A stretch of DNA of 38,772 nucleotides, taken from positions 1-38,772 of IMG/VR virus record IMGVR_UViG_3300009161_000107. One strand, given 5' to 3'. The DNA is from a virus. Under the pieces are notes generated by a model. That model had not been told where the DNA came from and made no database searches. It worked only from the letters and a program-made list of their open reading frames with translations. How positions within the stretch are numbered: the stretch's first letter is position 1; each line of letters opens with the position of its first letter. The position numbers and the translations under genes were made by a program. Positions 5,757-13,423 of the stretch are shown here, one piece after another.

Positions 5757-6221
5757 TTATTTAATTGATTTTATGTAAATTATATACCATTCGTAAAAGT
5801 CCTCAAAATTTCGGAATATCTTGTAAACTCCATGCGCCTTTTCTATGGCCAATTGATATTCCTTTTGAGCCGTACTCTGCGCGTCATTCATCTTAACCTC
5901 TATCTTAACGGACCTTCCAAGTATGGTGGCAGATATGTCCGCGGAGCCTTTGGTTCCTGTCGTTGGGATGTACTTCCCATTATTAACCTCATTTGCTAGA
6001 TGTCCATGGTTCTTCGAAGTACCCTTAACGAATACTCCCATCGTATTAATCCTCTCGGCTTGGTGTCCAGATAGGTTAAGAAAGTCCTTAATACATTTGG
6101 TAAGGCCATTGGCCGTACTATCTGAATACTTAGTAGCTGGTAAATAGTTAGCGGGAAAGTTTGGATTTGCCATCCGTTTCGCCTCCATAGATAACTCCTT
6201 TAGTATGTCTATTGCTTTCAT
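5757..6221 (-). CDS. PD-(D/E)XK nuclease, VRR-NUC-like
   Basis: The second half of this 154-residue protein has the nuclease core: GSADISATILG near residues 94-104, then VKIEVKMND with the EVK catalytic pair, then a conserved Gln (QKEYQ) and AHGVYKIFRNFEDF near 129-142. This order of D, ExK and Q is that of VRR-NUC and related phage endonucleases, which cut branched or single-strand-containing DNA. The N-terminal 60 residues are helical and specific to this protein. It overlaps the SF3 helicase gene by 4 bases (ATGA), a common helicase-nuclease pairing. With the RusA homologue altered, this could be the working junction or flap nuclease. Confidence 0.72.
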   Translation of the reverse strand: MKAIDILKELSMEAKRMANPNFPANYLPATKYSDSTANGLTKCIKDFLNLSGHQAERINTMGVFVKGTSKNHGHLANEVNNGKYIPTTGTKGSADISATILGRSVKIEVKMNDAQSTAQKEYQLAIEKAHGVYKIFRNFEDFYEWYIIYIKSIK

Positions 6222-7687
6222 TGTTTTGAGAAATTAATAAATCTATCTGGACCCGACTTCCTAGTAGTAACGACCCATCCTTTATATATGCCATATCTTT
6301 CAAGCCATACGCTAAAACTTCTTTGCTTTAACTTACTAAAATCTTGATATTTGTTAATGAAATCGTCAAACAAATACTTTTTATTGTATTCATTATCGAC
6401 CTCTAAGTTCTCCTCACTCCATTCTATAAAGTCTTTACTAGTTCCAGATATAGCCTTTTTATATGGCAAATTCCCAACAGATGCCGCAATAACTCCGAAT
6501 TGAAGATAGGCCCGAACGCAATCAAACATATAGTTATAGAACCTATTCCAATCGTCATCACTCCAGCCGTCGAATAGTCTTCGGCCAAAGTCATCCTTTG
6601 GGCTAAATCCAGCATGGTAGTAGTTACATAGTTCTAACTCTATTTTACGACGTTCGTGGCTACTTCCTGTTCCTTTAATGACATAGTTAGTCGTTAGCAT
6701 TATCTTTGGACTTTCGGAAAATGGAATAGAGAATTCATCCTTATTCTTTTTTTCAACACTAATGCCCTCAGAAATTATGGAAAACAATTTCTCAAAATCG
6801 AACTTACTCTGGACATCTTGAAACGCGATAATCTGAGTATCTAAATTAACACGCTGGAAGGCAAAGGACCTCGCAAAGTCAAAGTTCTTACCATCAATTT
6901 CAACGACCTTCTTAAAGTTTGAAATAGCCTTAATTATAATACCCTTGCCACTTCCGCCATTTGGGTCATCGGAAACTATCTCATCCGTTAATATTACCGC
7001 TGGAAGATAGGAGCAATCCTTATATCCGTGGAGCATATACCCAAACGTAGTTCCAAATGCATTAATATTATCCTCCTTGGAGCCGCATACGTTTTTGATA
7101 AACTTACAAAAATCGTTCTTTTCGTAGTCCTCTATAATTGATATATCCCTTTGAATAACTTGAGTATCCCATAGCATACCAGGCAAGTCAGAATAGTTTA
7201 TCAACTTATAGTTATCCTTCGTTACAATGACGCATTTATTCTTAAAGTAATAGTAGGCGCTGAATTCCGTATCCCTGTTCCAATTAACTTCCTTTTCGTC
7301 CATAATCTCGAAGATGCCATCGGAAAATATTTTGCTTTCCTTACCAGCAAATTCCTCGAATACCATGTTCCCGTTAATTGGGGTTCCCGAATAGTCGTAA
7401 TCTAGAATGTAATCCATGACGGCCTTTTTTAAATCCTTCCCATAGACCTCCGTTACTATATTATTTTTTATCGAAATAATTATCCATTTATCCCTCGCAT
7501 ATATATACCTCCAATATCCTTGCTCATGTAACCACTTTTTAAGGTCGAAATAAACAACCGAAATAATTATTTCTCTGGTTCTTGGCCGAACTATATACTT
7601 CCAAAACTTAGGATCATTACTTGTCTCCTCAAACCGTTGTTCTTGAGACTTTTTTAATCCCTTATTCTTCTCGAATGCAGCTATCAT
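6218..7687 (-). CDS. SF3/D5-type replicative helicase
   Basis: The 489-residue protein has a P-loop PNGGSGKGI near residues 240-248, a Walker B IIAFQDVQ near 286-293 and a sensor segment LTTNY near 330. This spacing is that of superfamily 3 (D5_N/poxvirus D5-like) helicases. No zinc-finger or TOPRIM primase motif is visible, so it is a helicase without an obvious fused primase. The C-terminal 80 residues look like a small winged-helix domain (FDDFINKYQDFSKLKQRSF). It is coupled by 4-base overlaps to the gene before and the nuclease gene after it, near the top of the leftward arm. It is the probable replicative helicase of the phage. Confidence 0.82.
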   Translation of the reverse strand: MIAAFEKNKGLKKSQEQRFEETSNDPKFWKYIVRPRTREIIISVVYFDLKKWLHEQGYWRYIYARDKWIIISIKNNIVTEVYGKDLKKAVMDYILDYDYSGTPINGNMVFEEFAGKESKIFSDGIFEIMDEKEVNWNRDTEFSAYYYFKNKCVIVTKDNYKLINYSDLPGMLWDTQVIQRDISIIEDYEKNDFCKFIKNVCGSKEDNINAFGTTFGYMLHGYKDCSYLPAVILTDEIVSDDPNGGSGKGIIIKAISNFKKVVEIDGKNFDFARSFAFQRVNLDTQIIAFQDVQSKFDFEKLFSIISEGISVEKKNKDEFSIPFSESPKIMLTTNYVIKGTGSSHERRKIELELCNYYHAGFSPKDDFGRRLFDGWSDDDWNRFYNYMFDCVRAYLQFGVIAASVGNLPYKKAISGTSKDFIEWSEENLEVDNEYNKKYLFDDFINKYQDFSKLKQRSFSVWLERYGIYKGWVVTTRKSGPDRFINFSKQ

Positions 7688-8076
7688 AAGGTAGGGATTT
7701 TTATTCCTTTAACCAAAAATGGAATTATCTTATAGTCTGGGTTATGATTACCCAAATCATATACCATCGTTAAAGTATATTTTGTTCCCATTGCTCCATG
7801 ACTATCCTGTCTTACCTTCTTTACATTTTCCAAAATCTTTATTTCTGGATATACCGACTGAATCGACTCAATTAATCCAGAAAGAATTGAAATAACATCT
7901 TGCAACGTCTCACATTCTGCCCTCTTACTTGAAGATGGAGCCATAGCATGAGAGTATAGTTTTTGCTCCAAAATCGTGTTACTCAAATAATCCAACCCAT
8001 TAACACTTTCCTCCAAGAGAGAATCGAAGGAATAGCCATAAGTGCTTAATTCTGGTAATAATAGTTTATGGTTCAT
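7684..8076 (-). CDS. First gene of the leftward arm, hypothetical, 130 aa
   Basis: No family is recognised. The product is helical in its first 95 residues (including DVISILSGLIESIQSVYPEI) and then has beta-like segments (KYTLTMVYDLG). It is the first gene after the structured leader at 8088-8209, and its stop overlaps the SF3 helicase start by 4 bases. That position makes it the gene most exposed to any leader-based control. It could be a helicase loader or an early regulator, but only the position suggests that. Confidence 0.62.
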   Translation of the reverse strand: MNHKLLLPELSTYGYSFDSLLEESVNGLDYLSNTILEQKLYSHAMAPSSSKRAECETLQDVISILSGLIESIQSVYPEIKILENVKKVRQDSHGAMGTKYTLTMVYDLGNHNPDYKIIPFLVKGIKIPTL

Positions 8077-8087
8077 ATTATTAAATT

Positions 8088-8209
8088 AAAAACCCCCTCC
8101 CATAATTTCACGGATGACTAAGTCCGCCAATATGAATTGGTGCGAAATTACGGGAAGGGAGTTAGAAATATCTTTTGGAATCATTATTGGCATTAATTAA
8201 CTTAGTCAT
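8088..8209 (-). promoter_or_regulatory. Structured leader of the leftward arm: three-way junction versus alternative helix
   Basis: An outer stem (8095-8109 with 8144-8159, about 15 bp with one bulge) encloses two hairpins: CGGA/TCCG (8111-8126, loop TGACTAAG) and CCAAT/ATTGG (8127-8140). On the minus strand the outer stem is followed by GGTTTTT, like an intrinsic terminator. A competing helix is possible: ATGACTAAG (8114-8122) with CTTAGTCAT (8201-8209), and GCCAATA (8126-8132) with TATTGGC (8185-8191). It uses both hairpins' bases and excludes the junction. The layout is that of an attenuator, riboswitch or protein-controlled leader for the whole early arm. It ends about 12 nt before the first ATG at 8076. 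Confidence 0.62.
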
Positions 8210-8213
8210 GACG

Positions 8214-8221
8214 CAAAAATA
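8214..8221 (-). promoter_or_regulatory. Candidate promoter -7 box of the leftward arm
   Basis: On the minus strand this reads TATTTTTG, matching the Bacteroidota TAnnTTTG box. The expected start, about 5-8 bases downstream, falls at or next to the 5' arm of the alternative helix (8201-8209), so the RNA would begin with that arm. No convincing TTTG -33 box is seen. The nearest GGACKTA repeats lie 44 bases upstream, where a regulator could act. Confidence 0.45.
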
Positions 8222-8264
8222 CAAACTTATTTCGAAATTGATACTCTTTCGAAAAAATATATGT

Positions 8265-8830
8265 GGACGTAAGGATTTTTCGCTACGTCCTAAATTTGTA
8301 CTTTTTTGCCTCACTACGTCCAAATCGGTACTTTTTGGGGTAAAAAACCAATTTAAAAAATAAAAAAGTATGTATTAATTTTTTTCATGTATTTTCGACT
8401 TTTTGACCTAAAATGTCAAAATATGGACGTAGTGAGTCCAAAATAAAAACAGCGGATTGACGTCCGACATGGCTCAATCCCAATAAATATAGGACTTGGA
8501 CTTATGGACTTATGTGACTTTACGTTTTTTACGACTCTACGTCCACTTTTTTGAAGTTGTAATATATTGATTATTAGTTATATATATAATTTTAATGTTA
8601 ATTAGGACTTATGGACGTAAGAAAAGTAAAAGATTATTTGAAAAGCAAAACAATGAAAAAAGGGGCTTGTTCTACTTTCTAAAAAAAAAAGGAGTTTTTC
8701 TACGTCCATACGTCCACATTTAATAAGTAGCTGATAATATGGTATTTAGATAAATAAAATGCAAATCCAAATCGTCCAAAATAAATATTATTTACTTAAC
8801 TTATTACAAATCAGTGAATTGCTTACGTCC
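8265..8830. repeat. GGACKTA repeat array in the divergent control region
   Basis: Nine exact GGACGTA heptamers occur on either strand: 8265-8271, 8425-8431 and 8613-8619 on the plus strand; 8284-8290, 8315-8321, 8538-8544, 8701-8707, 8709-8715 and 8824-8830 inverted. A GGACGTC variant is at 8459-8465, and GGACTTG/GGACTTA variants are at 8492, 8498, 8506 and 8605. Three pairs are spaced exactly 8 bases (8498/8506, 8605/8613, 8701/8709). By eye the ACGTCC core is otherwise seen once, near 30674. An AT-rich tract lies inside the array (8560-8605). Operator array, replication origin iterons or both are possible. Confidence 0.75.
8283..8338. repeat. Two direct copies of a 25-base unit within the control region
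   Basis: The unit CTACGTCC-aaat-GTACTTTTT occurs at 8283-8307 and again at 8314-8338, 31 bases apart (about three helical turns), with three or four differences. Each copy contains one inverted GGACGTA element. The fixed spacing puts both binding sites on the same face of the helix. The weak frame across this stretch (8175-8363) is not considered a gene. Confidence 0.6.
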
Positions 8831-8866
8831 TAAAATAAAGAAATAGGAATTATTCATATAATTCCG

Positions 8867-8874
8867 TATATTTC
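8867..8874 (+). promoter_or_regulatory. Candidate late promoter before the terminase operon
   Basis: TATATTTC is close to the TAnnTTTG -7 box and lies 29 bases before the ATG of the 28-aa membrane peptide. Related boxes occur before other rightward genes (TATATTGC at 13008, TATATTTG at 21175, TATAATTG at 28016). No -33 box is evident, and the last GGACGTA repeat (8824-8830) ends 36 bases upstream, in a position to influence it. Confidence 0.35.
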
Positions 8875-8895
8875 AGCCGAAAAACAAAAAAAGAA

Positions 8896-8982
8896 ATGTC
8901 CGATTCAAAGAAAGGATGCCTTATAGTAACTATAGTTTTAATAGTTTTTTGGGCTTTAATCTTTTTTTTAATACTTAAATAA
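8896..8982 (+). CDS. 28-aa single-pass membrane peptide coupled to terminase
   Basis: An ATG after a purely A-rich leader opens a 28-codon frame: a short charged start (MSDSKKG), a hydrophobic run of about 19 residues (CLIVTIVLIVFWALIFFLI), then Leu-Lys. Its TAA shares a base with the ATG of the small terminase subunit (TAATG). The same junction occurs before the large glycosyltransferase, the 567-aa adhesin and other genes here, which supports real translation. It is the first frame of the rightward operon. Function is unknown; a membrane-anchored regulator, a superinfection factor or a lysis-timing peptide are possible. Confidence 0.6.
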   Translation: MSDSKKGCLIVTIVLIVFWALIFFLILK

Positions 8983-9461
8983 TGGGAGCGCCTACAGGAA
9001 ATGAATTTTGGAAATTAAGGTCCAAACACGGAAGAGATAAACTATTTCAGAGTCCAGAGTTACTCTGGGATGCAGCGGAAGAATACTTCCAATGGTCCGT
9101 AGATAATCCACTAATCGAAATAGACTATAAAGGTAAGGATGCCTTAAAGGTTCAAATCCCTAAAATGAGGGCATTTACTATTCAAGGTCTATGCCTTTAT
9201 CTAGGAGTTAATATTCAATATTTGAACGATTTCGAGAATTCTTTGAAGGATAAATCCTTGCAAATTAATAAAGATTTCTCCTCAGTCATCACGCGCATTA
9301 AGGAATCCATTTACCATCAAAAATTCCAAGGGGCTGCCGCTGGGTTCTTAAATCCGAACATAATAGCGAGGGACCTAGGACTCAAAGAATCGACAGACAT
9401 TACCACGGGAGGAGATAAGTTCATTCAGCCTGTGATAAATATAATGCCGAAATCGGAGTGA
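8982..9461 (+). CDS. terS: Terminase small subunit
   Basis: The 159-residue product begins with a region resembling the DNA-packaging gp3 / terminase small subunit families (SPELLWDAAEEYFQW near residues 26-40). It continues with a helix-turn-helix-like segment (TIQGLCLYLGVNIQYLNDFE near 65-84) and a central helical part. These proteins recognise the packaging site and form a ring that hands DNA to the large subunit. It lies immediately upstream of the large terminase gene, whose GTG start overlaps its TGA (GTGA). The packaging site is often within or near this gene. Confidence 0.82.
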   Translation: MGAPTGNEFWKLRSKHGRDKLFQSPELLWDAAEEYFQWSVDNPLIEIDYKGKDALKVQIPKMRAFTIQGLCLYLGVNIQYLNDFENSLKDKSLQINKDFSSVITRIKESIYHQKFQGAAAGFLNPNIIARDLGLKESTDITTGGDKFIQPVINIMPKSE

Positions 9462-10798
9462 GTTTAAGTTTGTCGCAAAAACAATCCGATGCATGGCACT
9501 ATTTAGAAGATAATGAACATTCAGAGGTATTGTATGGCGGAGCCGCATTTGGCGGTAAGTCATACCTAGGATGTATCTGGCATATATATAGACGGATGAA
9601 GTACGCGGGAAGTCGAGGTCTTATAGGTCGGTCTAAGATTGCAAATCTAGAGCAATCCACTTTGATTACGCTATTCAAGGTAGCTAACGAAATGGGCTAT
9701 AGGCAAGGAGTTCACTTCAATTACAACTCGCAGAAGCATACCATCAACTGGTCAAATGGTAGCCAGACAATCCTTAAAGACTTATTCTTATATCCATCTG
9801 ACCCCGACTTTATAAGCCTTGGGTCCACGGAATATACCGATGCATTTATAGACGAGGTTCCAGAGGTAACTGAGAAGGTAGTCGATATCGTTGGTTCTCG
9901 TATTCGATGGAATTTGGATAAGTATGGAATAGTTCCTAAGTTACTAATGACCTGTAACCCGTCGCCAGGATGGGTAAAGGATAAGTTCATCATTAACAAG
10001 GGGAAACCCGTCGAACTAAAGAAGTACCAAATATTCGTCAAGGCCTTAGCTACTGATAATCCAGACGAGGCCATGAAGGAGTTAGTTATTACTCAGCTAT
10101 CTAAGTTATCATACTACGACAAGGCTAGACTACTTGACGGAGATTGGGAGGCCGAGAGGGATATCCTTAATCCGTTTGCATCCGAATACGATGCCACTAA
10201 GCATGAGTCAACCGAAACATTCCTAATGCCGAGCCGTCAGACATACCTATCTATCGACTTTAACCTTAACCCATTTGCCCTTAACGTCTATCAGACATGG
10301 CAAGATGAAAATGGTCTCCATGCTCACCAAGTTAGCGAGGCGAGTATTGAGCATGGTAGCATCCCCGCAATGATTGAATTAATAAAGAGCCGTTATGGTA
10401 ACTATTTGTCCACTATAAAAATGACGGGAGATTATAACGGTAATGCTAGGCAATTATCTCAATCCGATAATGCCTCATTATATACCCAATTACAACGAGG
10501 ATTAAAACTAAGAGATAGTCAATTGGTTTTAGTATCAAACCCTAAGCATTCAAACTCTAGGGCGGATTGCAATTACTTTCTCGCTAACTTTCCAGACTTC
10601 AAGATTAACCCTCAGACTTGTCCAGATACTTGTAGGGATATGAGGGTAGTTCAATGCGATGCCTTTGGTACTATCATAAAGAAGCAAAGGAATGACCTTG
10701 CCCAACAGGCTGACCATATTGACGGATTCAGATATTTTGTAAATACATTTATGATGGATTGGATTTTGAAGAGCCAGAAGGGATGGTATAAGAAGTAA
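9458..10798 (+). CDS. terL: Terminase large subunit
   Basis: The 446-residue packaging motor has an N-terminal ATPase with Walker A GGAAFGGKS near residues 27-35 and Walker B DAFIDEV near 126-132. An MTCNPSP coupling segment lies near 162-168. The C-terminal RNase H-like nuclease has its first acidic motif in YLSIDFNLNP near 261-270. The protein pumps DNA into proheads and cuts concatemers. The start is GTG at 9458, which overlaps the small-subunit stop. The following glycosyltransferase gene starts on the stop codon (TAATG). It is separated from the portal gene by over 14 kb, which is an unusual order. Confidence 0.92.
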   Translation: MSLSLSQKQSDAWHYLEDNEHSEVLYGGAAFGGKSYLGCIWHIYRRMKYAGSRGLIGRSKIANLEQSTLITLFKVANEMGYRQGVHFNYNSQKHTINWSNGSQTILKDLFLYPSDPDFISLGSTEYTDAFIDEVPEVTEKVVDIVGSRIRWNLDKYGIVPKLLMTCNPSPGWVKDKFIINKGKPVELKKYQIFVKALATDNPDEAMKELVITQLSKLSYYDKARLLDGDWEAERDILNPFASEYDATKHESTETFLMPSRQTYLSIDFNLNPFALNVYQTWQDENGLHAHQVSEASIEHGSIPAMIELIKSRYGNYLSTIKMTGDYNGNARQLSQSDNASLYTQLQRGLKLRDSQLVLVSNPKHSNSRADCNYFLANFPDFKINPQTCPDTCRDMRVVQCDAFGTIIKKQRNDLAQQADHIDGFRYFVNTFMMDWILKSQKGWYKK

Positions 10799-12441
10799 TG
10801 GTTAAGGCGAGCATTATAATGAATACATTCAATGAGAAGATTGAATACCTTATTCCAGCTATTGAATCATACCTAAGTCAAGAGGGTTGTGAAATTGAAC
10901 TCATTATATCGACCATTGAGGACGATGTGAATGTAGAACTAATAAAGGAAAAGTATCCCGAAGTAAAGTTGGAAATAATGAAAAGAAAGGACCATCCTGG
11001 CAAGAGTCCCCTTGGTTCCTTTCTTCAATTAAACAACGCGTTAAAACATATAACGGGGGATTGGTTTTGCTTTGCCTCGTCCAATGACCTTGCGTATCCA
11101 TTCAAGATTAGGAAGGAAATCGATACTTGTATGAGGTTCAATAGGCAAGTCTGTTATTCGGCTTATAACAATATCAATACCGTTGGAGCAATATTAGATA
11201 CCATTCGATTTAACGACTACAACTATAAAAGACATCTTCAAGGCAACTTCGTTAGTGATTGCGCGCTCATTTCGACCAAACTATTGAATAGGTATATGCC
11301 TTTTAATACGGACTTAAACAACTATGCCTACTGGGACCTATGGCTAAGGATATATAAAGGGGAGGGTAATGTATTCATATACAACAGGACACCAACTTGG
11401 CAATATCGTCAGAATCCAGACTCAATGCATTTATCCAGAATTAACGAAAACAAAAACCAAAAGAACTTAATAGATAGGGAAACCATGCTATCCAGACACA
11501 TCAATAGGGAGCCGAGGAAAATAAAGGTACTTAACATTTGCGATAACGATTGGGCGAATTTCAGCTATGAGAATGCTAAGGCCTTGAAGTCTGTTGGAGT
11601 GGAAGTTGTATGTTTGAAATTAAAGCCCCATCAATTCAATTATCCAGAACAAGGTAAGGTTTCATCTATTCACGAAATAATAAGGGAGATAAGGAGCGCG
11701 GATTACATTCAATATTTCTTTTCAATATCCCTTTATAAGACTATAGAGAGATACTTGAGAGGAAAGAGATTAATAGTATGGTATGCATCTAGCGACTTTA
11801 GGGCCAATAAAGAAGAATACTTGAGAACCTTTAATCCTTTCGTTCATAAATCGGTAATAGCCTTGGGAGAATTCTCGAATCTAGGAGCCAAGAATGAGCA
11901 TTATATTGTCGGGGCGGTAGATACCGATTCGATATTACCATCGAACAAGGAAGTATCAATTCCTTACCAGATAGCCCATTACCCATCGAATCCAGAAGTA
12001 AAGGGAACCTCTGAAATAATTACTATGATGGACAAGGTCTCCAAGAAAGATAGATGGTCTTTCCGTTCATCAATTGAACGGGTAGACTTTGAATCTCAAA
12101 CTAATCGGTTAAAGGATTGCGACATTTATATCGAACTATTCAATACTACCTTGAATGGGGAGGTATATGGAAGTTTCGGGATAACGGCCCTAGAGGCGGC
12201 GGCAATGGGTAAGATTGTCGTTACAATGAACCTATCTAAATCGGTATATGAGAAGACTTACGGATATTGCCCGTTTATATTAGTCCATGATGCTGAGGAG
12301 TTTAATAGAGAAATGAATCGGTTAATCAATATGAGACTAGACCAAATCGTTGAACTTCAAAATATAACTAGGGATTGGGTGGTTAAAAATCATTCTTACG
12401 TTTCAACAGGAAAAAAAATAAATGAGGATATATTATGTTAA
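10798..12441 (+). CDS. Two-domain glycosyltransferase (GT2-like plus GT4-like)
   Basis: The 547-residue protein joins two sugar-transfer domains. Residues 1-230 are a GT-A fold of family 2 type: KASIIMNTFNEK start, an LNNALKHITGDWFCF segment, and ASSND in place of the metal-binding DxD. Residues 235-547 are a GT-B fold of family 4 type: IKVLNICDNDWANFSYENA, then GEVYGSFGITALEAAAMGK with the EX7E-like donor site near residues 461-475. It is translated from the terminase stop codon and overlaps the small methyltransferase gene. Being locked inside the structural operon suggests it modifies virion proteins or the host surface rather than DNA. Confidence 0.82.
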   Translation: MVKASIIMNTFNEKIEYLIPAIESYLSQEGCEIELIISTIEDDVNVELIKEKYPEVKLEIMKRKDHPGKSPLGSFLQLNNALKHITGDWFCFASSNDLAYPFKIRKEIDTCMRFNRQVCYSAYNNINTVGAILDTIRFNDYNYKRHLQGNFVSDCALISTKLLNRYMPFNTDLNNYAYWDLWLRIYKGEGNVFIYNRTPTWQYRQNPDSMHLSRINENKNQKNLIDRETMLSRHINREPRKIKVLNICDNDWANFSYENAKALKSVGVEVVCLKLKPHQFNYPEQGKVSSIHEIIREIRSADYIQYFFSISLYKTIERYLRGKRLIVWYASSDFRANKEEYLRTFNPFVHKSVIALGEFSNLGAKNEHYIVGAVDTDSILPSNKEVSIPYQIAHYPSNPEVKGTSEIITMMDKVSKKDRWSFRSSIERVDFESQTNRLKDCDIYIELFNTTLNGEVYGSFGITALEAAAMGKIVVTMNLSKSVYEKTYGYCPFILVHDAEEFNREMNRLINMRLDQIVELQNITRDWVVKNHSYVSTGKKINEDILC

Positions 12442-12983
12442 ACTATAAAGACAAACTAAAGCAATTTAATTCGACAGATAAATACAGGAACGAACTATTA
12501 TTCCTTACTCAATTGCTAGACCCCAAGGAGGATGAATCGATAATTGATTACGGATGTGGGACTGGCGCCGCAATGGAGCATATCCGTTCAAACTTCAAAT
12601 CCAATGTCTATGGATTCGATGTTACTGAGGACTATTATGAGGGAGATAAGTTCTTTTTTCGTACTGAAATATTCTTTAAGGTCCAAAGCATATACTTTAT
12701 GCATTCCTTTGCTCACATCGACTTCCCGCCTTTGGAGAAGTTAAAGGATGACTTCTTGCTACCTCAAGGTAAGGTTGTTATCATTACGCCTAATATTGAT
12801 TGGCTCAATCTTCAAAGTAAAGACAACTACAAACCAGATACAACGGTTGCCCATCACTATAGTTCATCCGAACTAGAGGCATTATTCATTGATAACGGAT
12901 ATAGTATTAGATTTTCGGGACAATTTGGTGAGCAAATTAATAACGTACATGAGAGGTTATTTTTGGTTGCAGAGATAAATTAA
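12435..12983 (+). CDS. SAM-dependent methyltransferase, class I
   Basis: This 182-residue protein has motif I IIDYGCGTGAAMEHI near residues 36-50 and the acidic end of strand 2 in YGFDVTEDYY near 60-69. Later segments are FMHSFAHIDFPPL and GKVVIITPN near 119-127, the latter being the usual post-II/III pattern. It has no DNA-methylase NPPY or SPPY motif, so a small-molecule, sugar or protein substrate is more likely. It overlaps the end of the two-domain glycosyltransferase by 7 bases; the two may act together, for example by capping a sugar chain by methylation. The match resembles methyltransferases of polysaccharide clusters. Confidence 0.78.
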   Translation: MLNYKDKLKQFNSTDKYRNELLFLTQLLDPKEDESIIDYGCGTGAAMEHIRSNFKSNVYGFDVTEDYYEGDKFFFRTEIFFKVQSIYFMHSFAHIDFPPLEKLKDDFLLPQGKVVIITPNIDWLNLQSKDNYKPDTTVAHHYSSSELEALFIDNGYSIRFSGQFGEQINNVHERLFLVAEIN

Positions 12984-13007
12984 TTATTATTTTACGCAAA
13001 AAATGAT

Positions 13008-13015
13008 TATATTGC
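13008..13015 (+). promoter_or_regulatory. Weak candidate promoter before the 130-aa gene
   Basis: TATATTGC in an otherwise non-coding 47-base gap resembles the other candidate rightward boxes. It is followed by CGG and an A-rich leader to the ATG at 13031. A TTTTACG lies about 17 bases upstream as a poor -33 match. Position in the only gap between the methyltransferase and the tail genes is the main support. Confidence 0.28.
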
Positions 13016-13030
13016 GGAAAAAATATAAAG

Positions 13031-13423
13031 ATGTCTATTTGCGTTCCATGCCAAAAAACCTCGCTGATTCCTAGATGTTCTCAAATCATTACGATTGGAA
13101 ATATAGGGCTGATTAATCATGATGTTAATATTTTCATCAAAGACATATCCACGGAAAAACTTTTGTTAATTGCTGAAACCTCCGATTCTTCGGGAGACGT
13201 TTCATTTACTAACGATTGCGGATTTATGCCATTCCATTCATACGAGTTATGGATTACTTTGGCCGAGGATAACATTCAAGATAACCTTGAGATTACAATG
13301 ATAAACGATTCTTATCCTGTCATTGGTGACTCATATTATTGCTTGGCTCTAAGGTTCACCGATGTAAAGGATTGCAACGGTGAGCAAGTCGAATTTCCTT
13401 ACTATACCATCGAAACCATCTAA
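13031..13423 (+). CDS. Hypothetical protein, 130 aa, beta-rich
   Basis: I do not recognise the family. The product starts MSICVPCQKTSLIPRC, and the Cys-rich start resembles those of several other structural proteins in this window (the 186-aa tail protein, the 349-aa capsid and the 336-aa protein). The remainder alternates strand-like segments (DVNIFIKDI, LEITMINDSYPV) as in an immunoglobulin-like fold. It overlaps the next gene by one base. Position between the terminase block and the tail chaperone suggests a tail or neck component. Confidence 0.6.
   Translation: MSICVPCQKTSLIPRCSQIITIGNIGLINHDVNIFIKDISTEKLLLIAETSDSSGDVSFTNDCGFMPFHSYELWITLAEDNIQDNLEITMINDSYPVIGDSYYCLALRFTDVKDCNGEQVEFPYYTIETI

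Noticed and set aside
8175-8363. 62-codon frame in the control region
   Set aside because: It runs through the 25-base direct repeats and the GGACGTA elements, has no convincing leader, and its composition follows the AT-rich DNA.
8265-8830. CRISPR-like array
   Set aside because: Units are only 7-8 bases, occur on both strands with irregular spacing, and no Cas gene is present.
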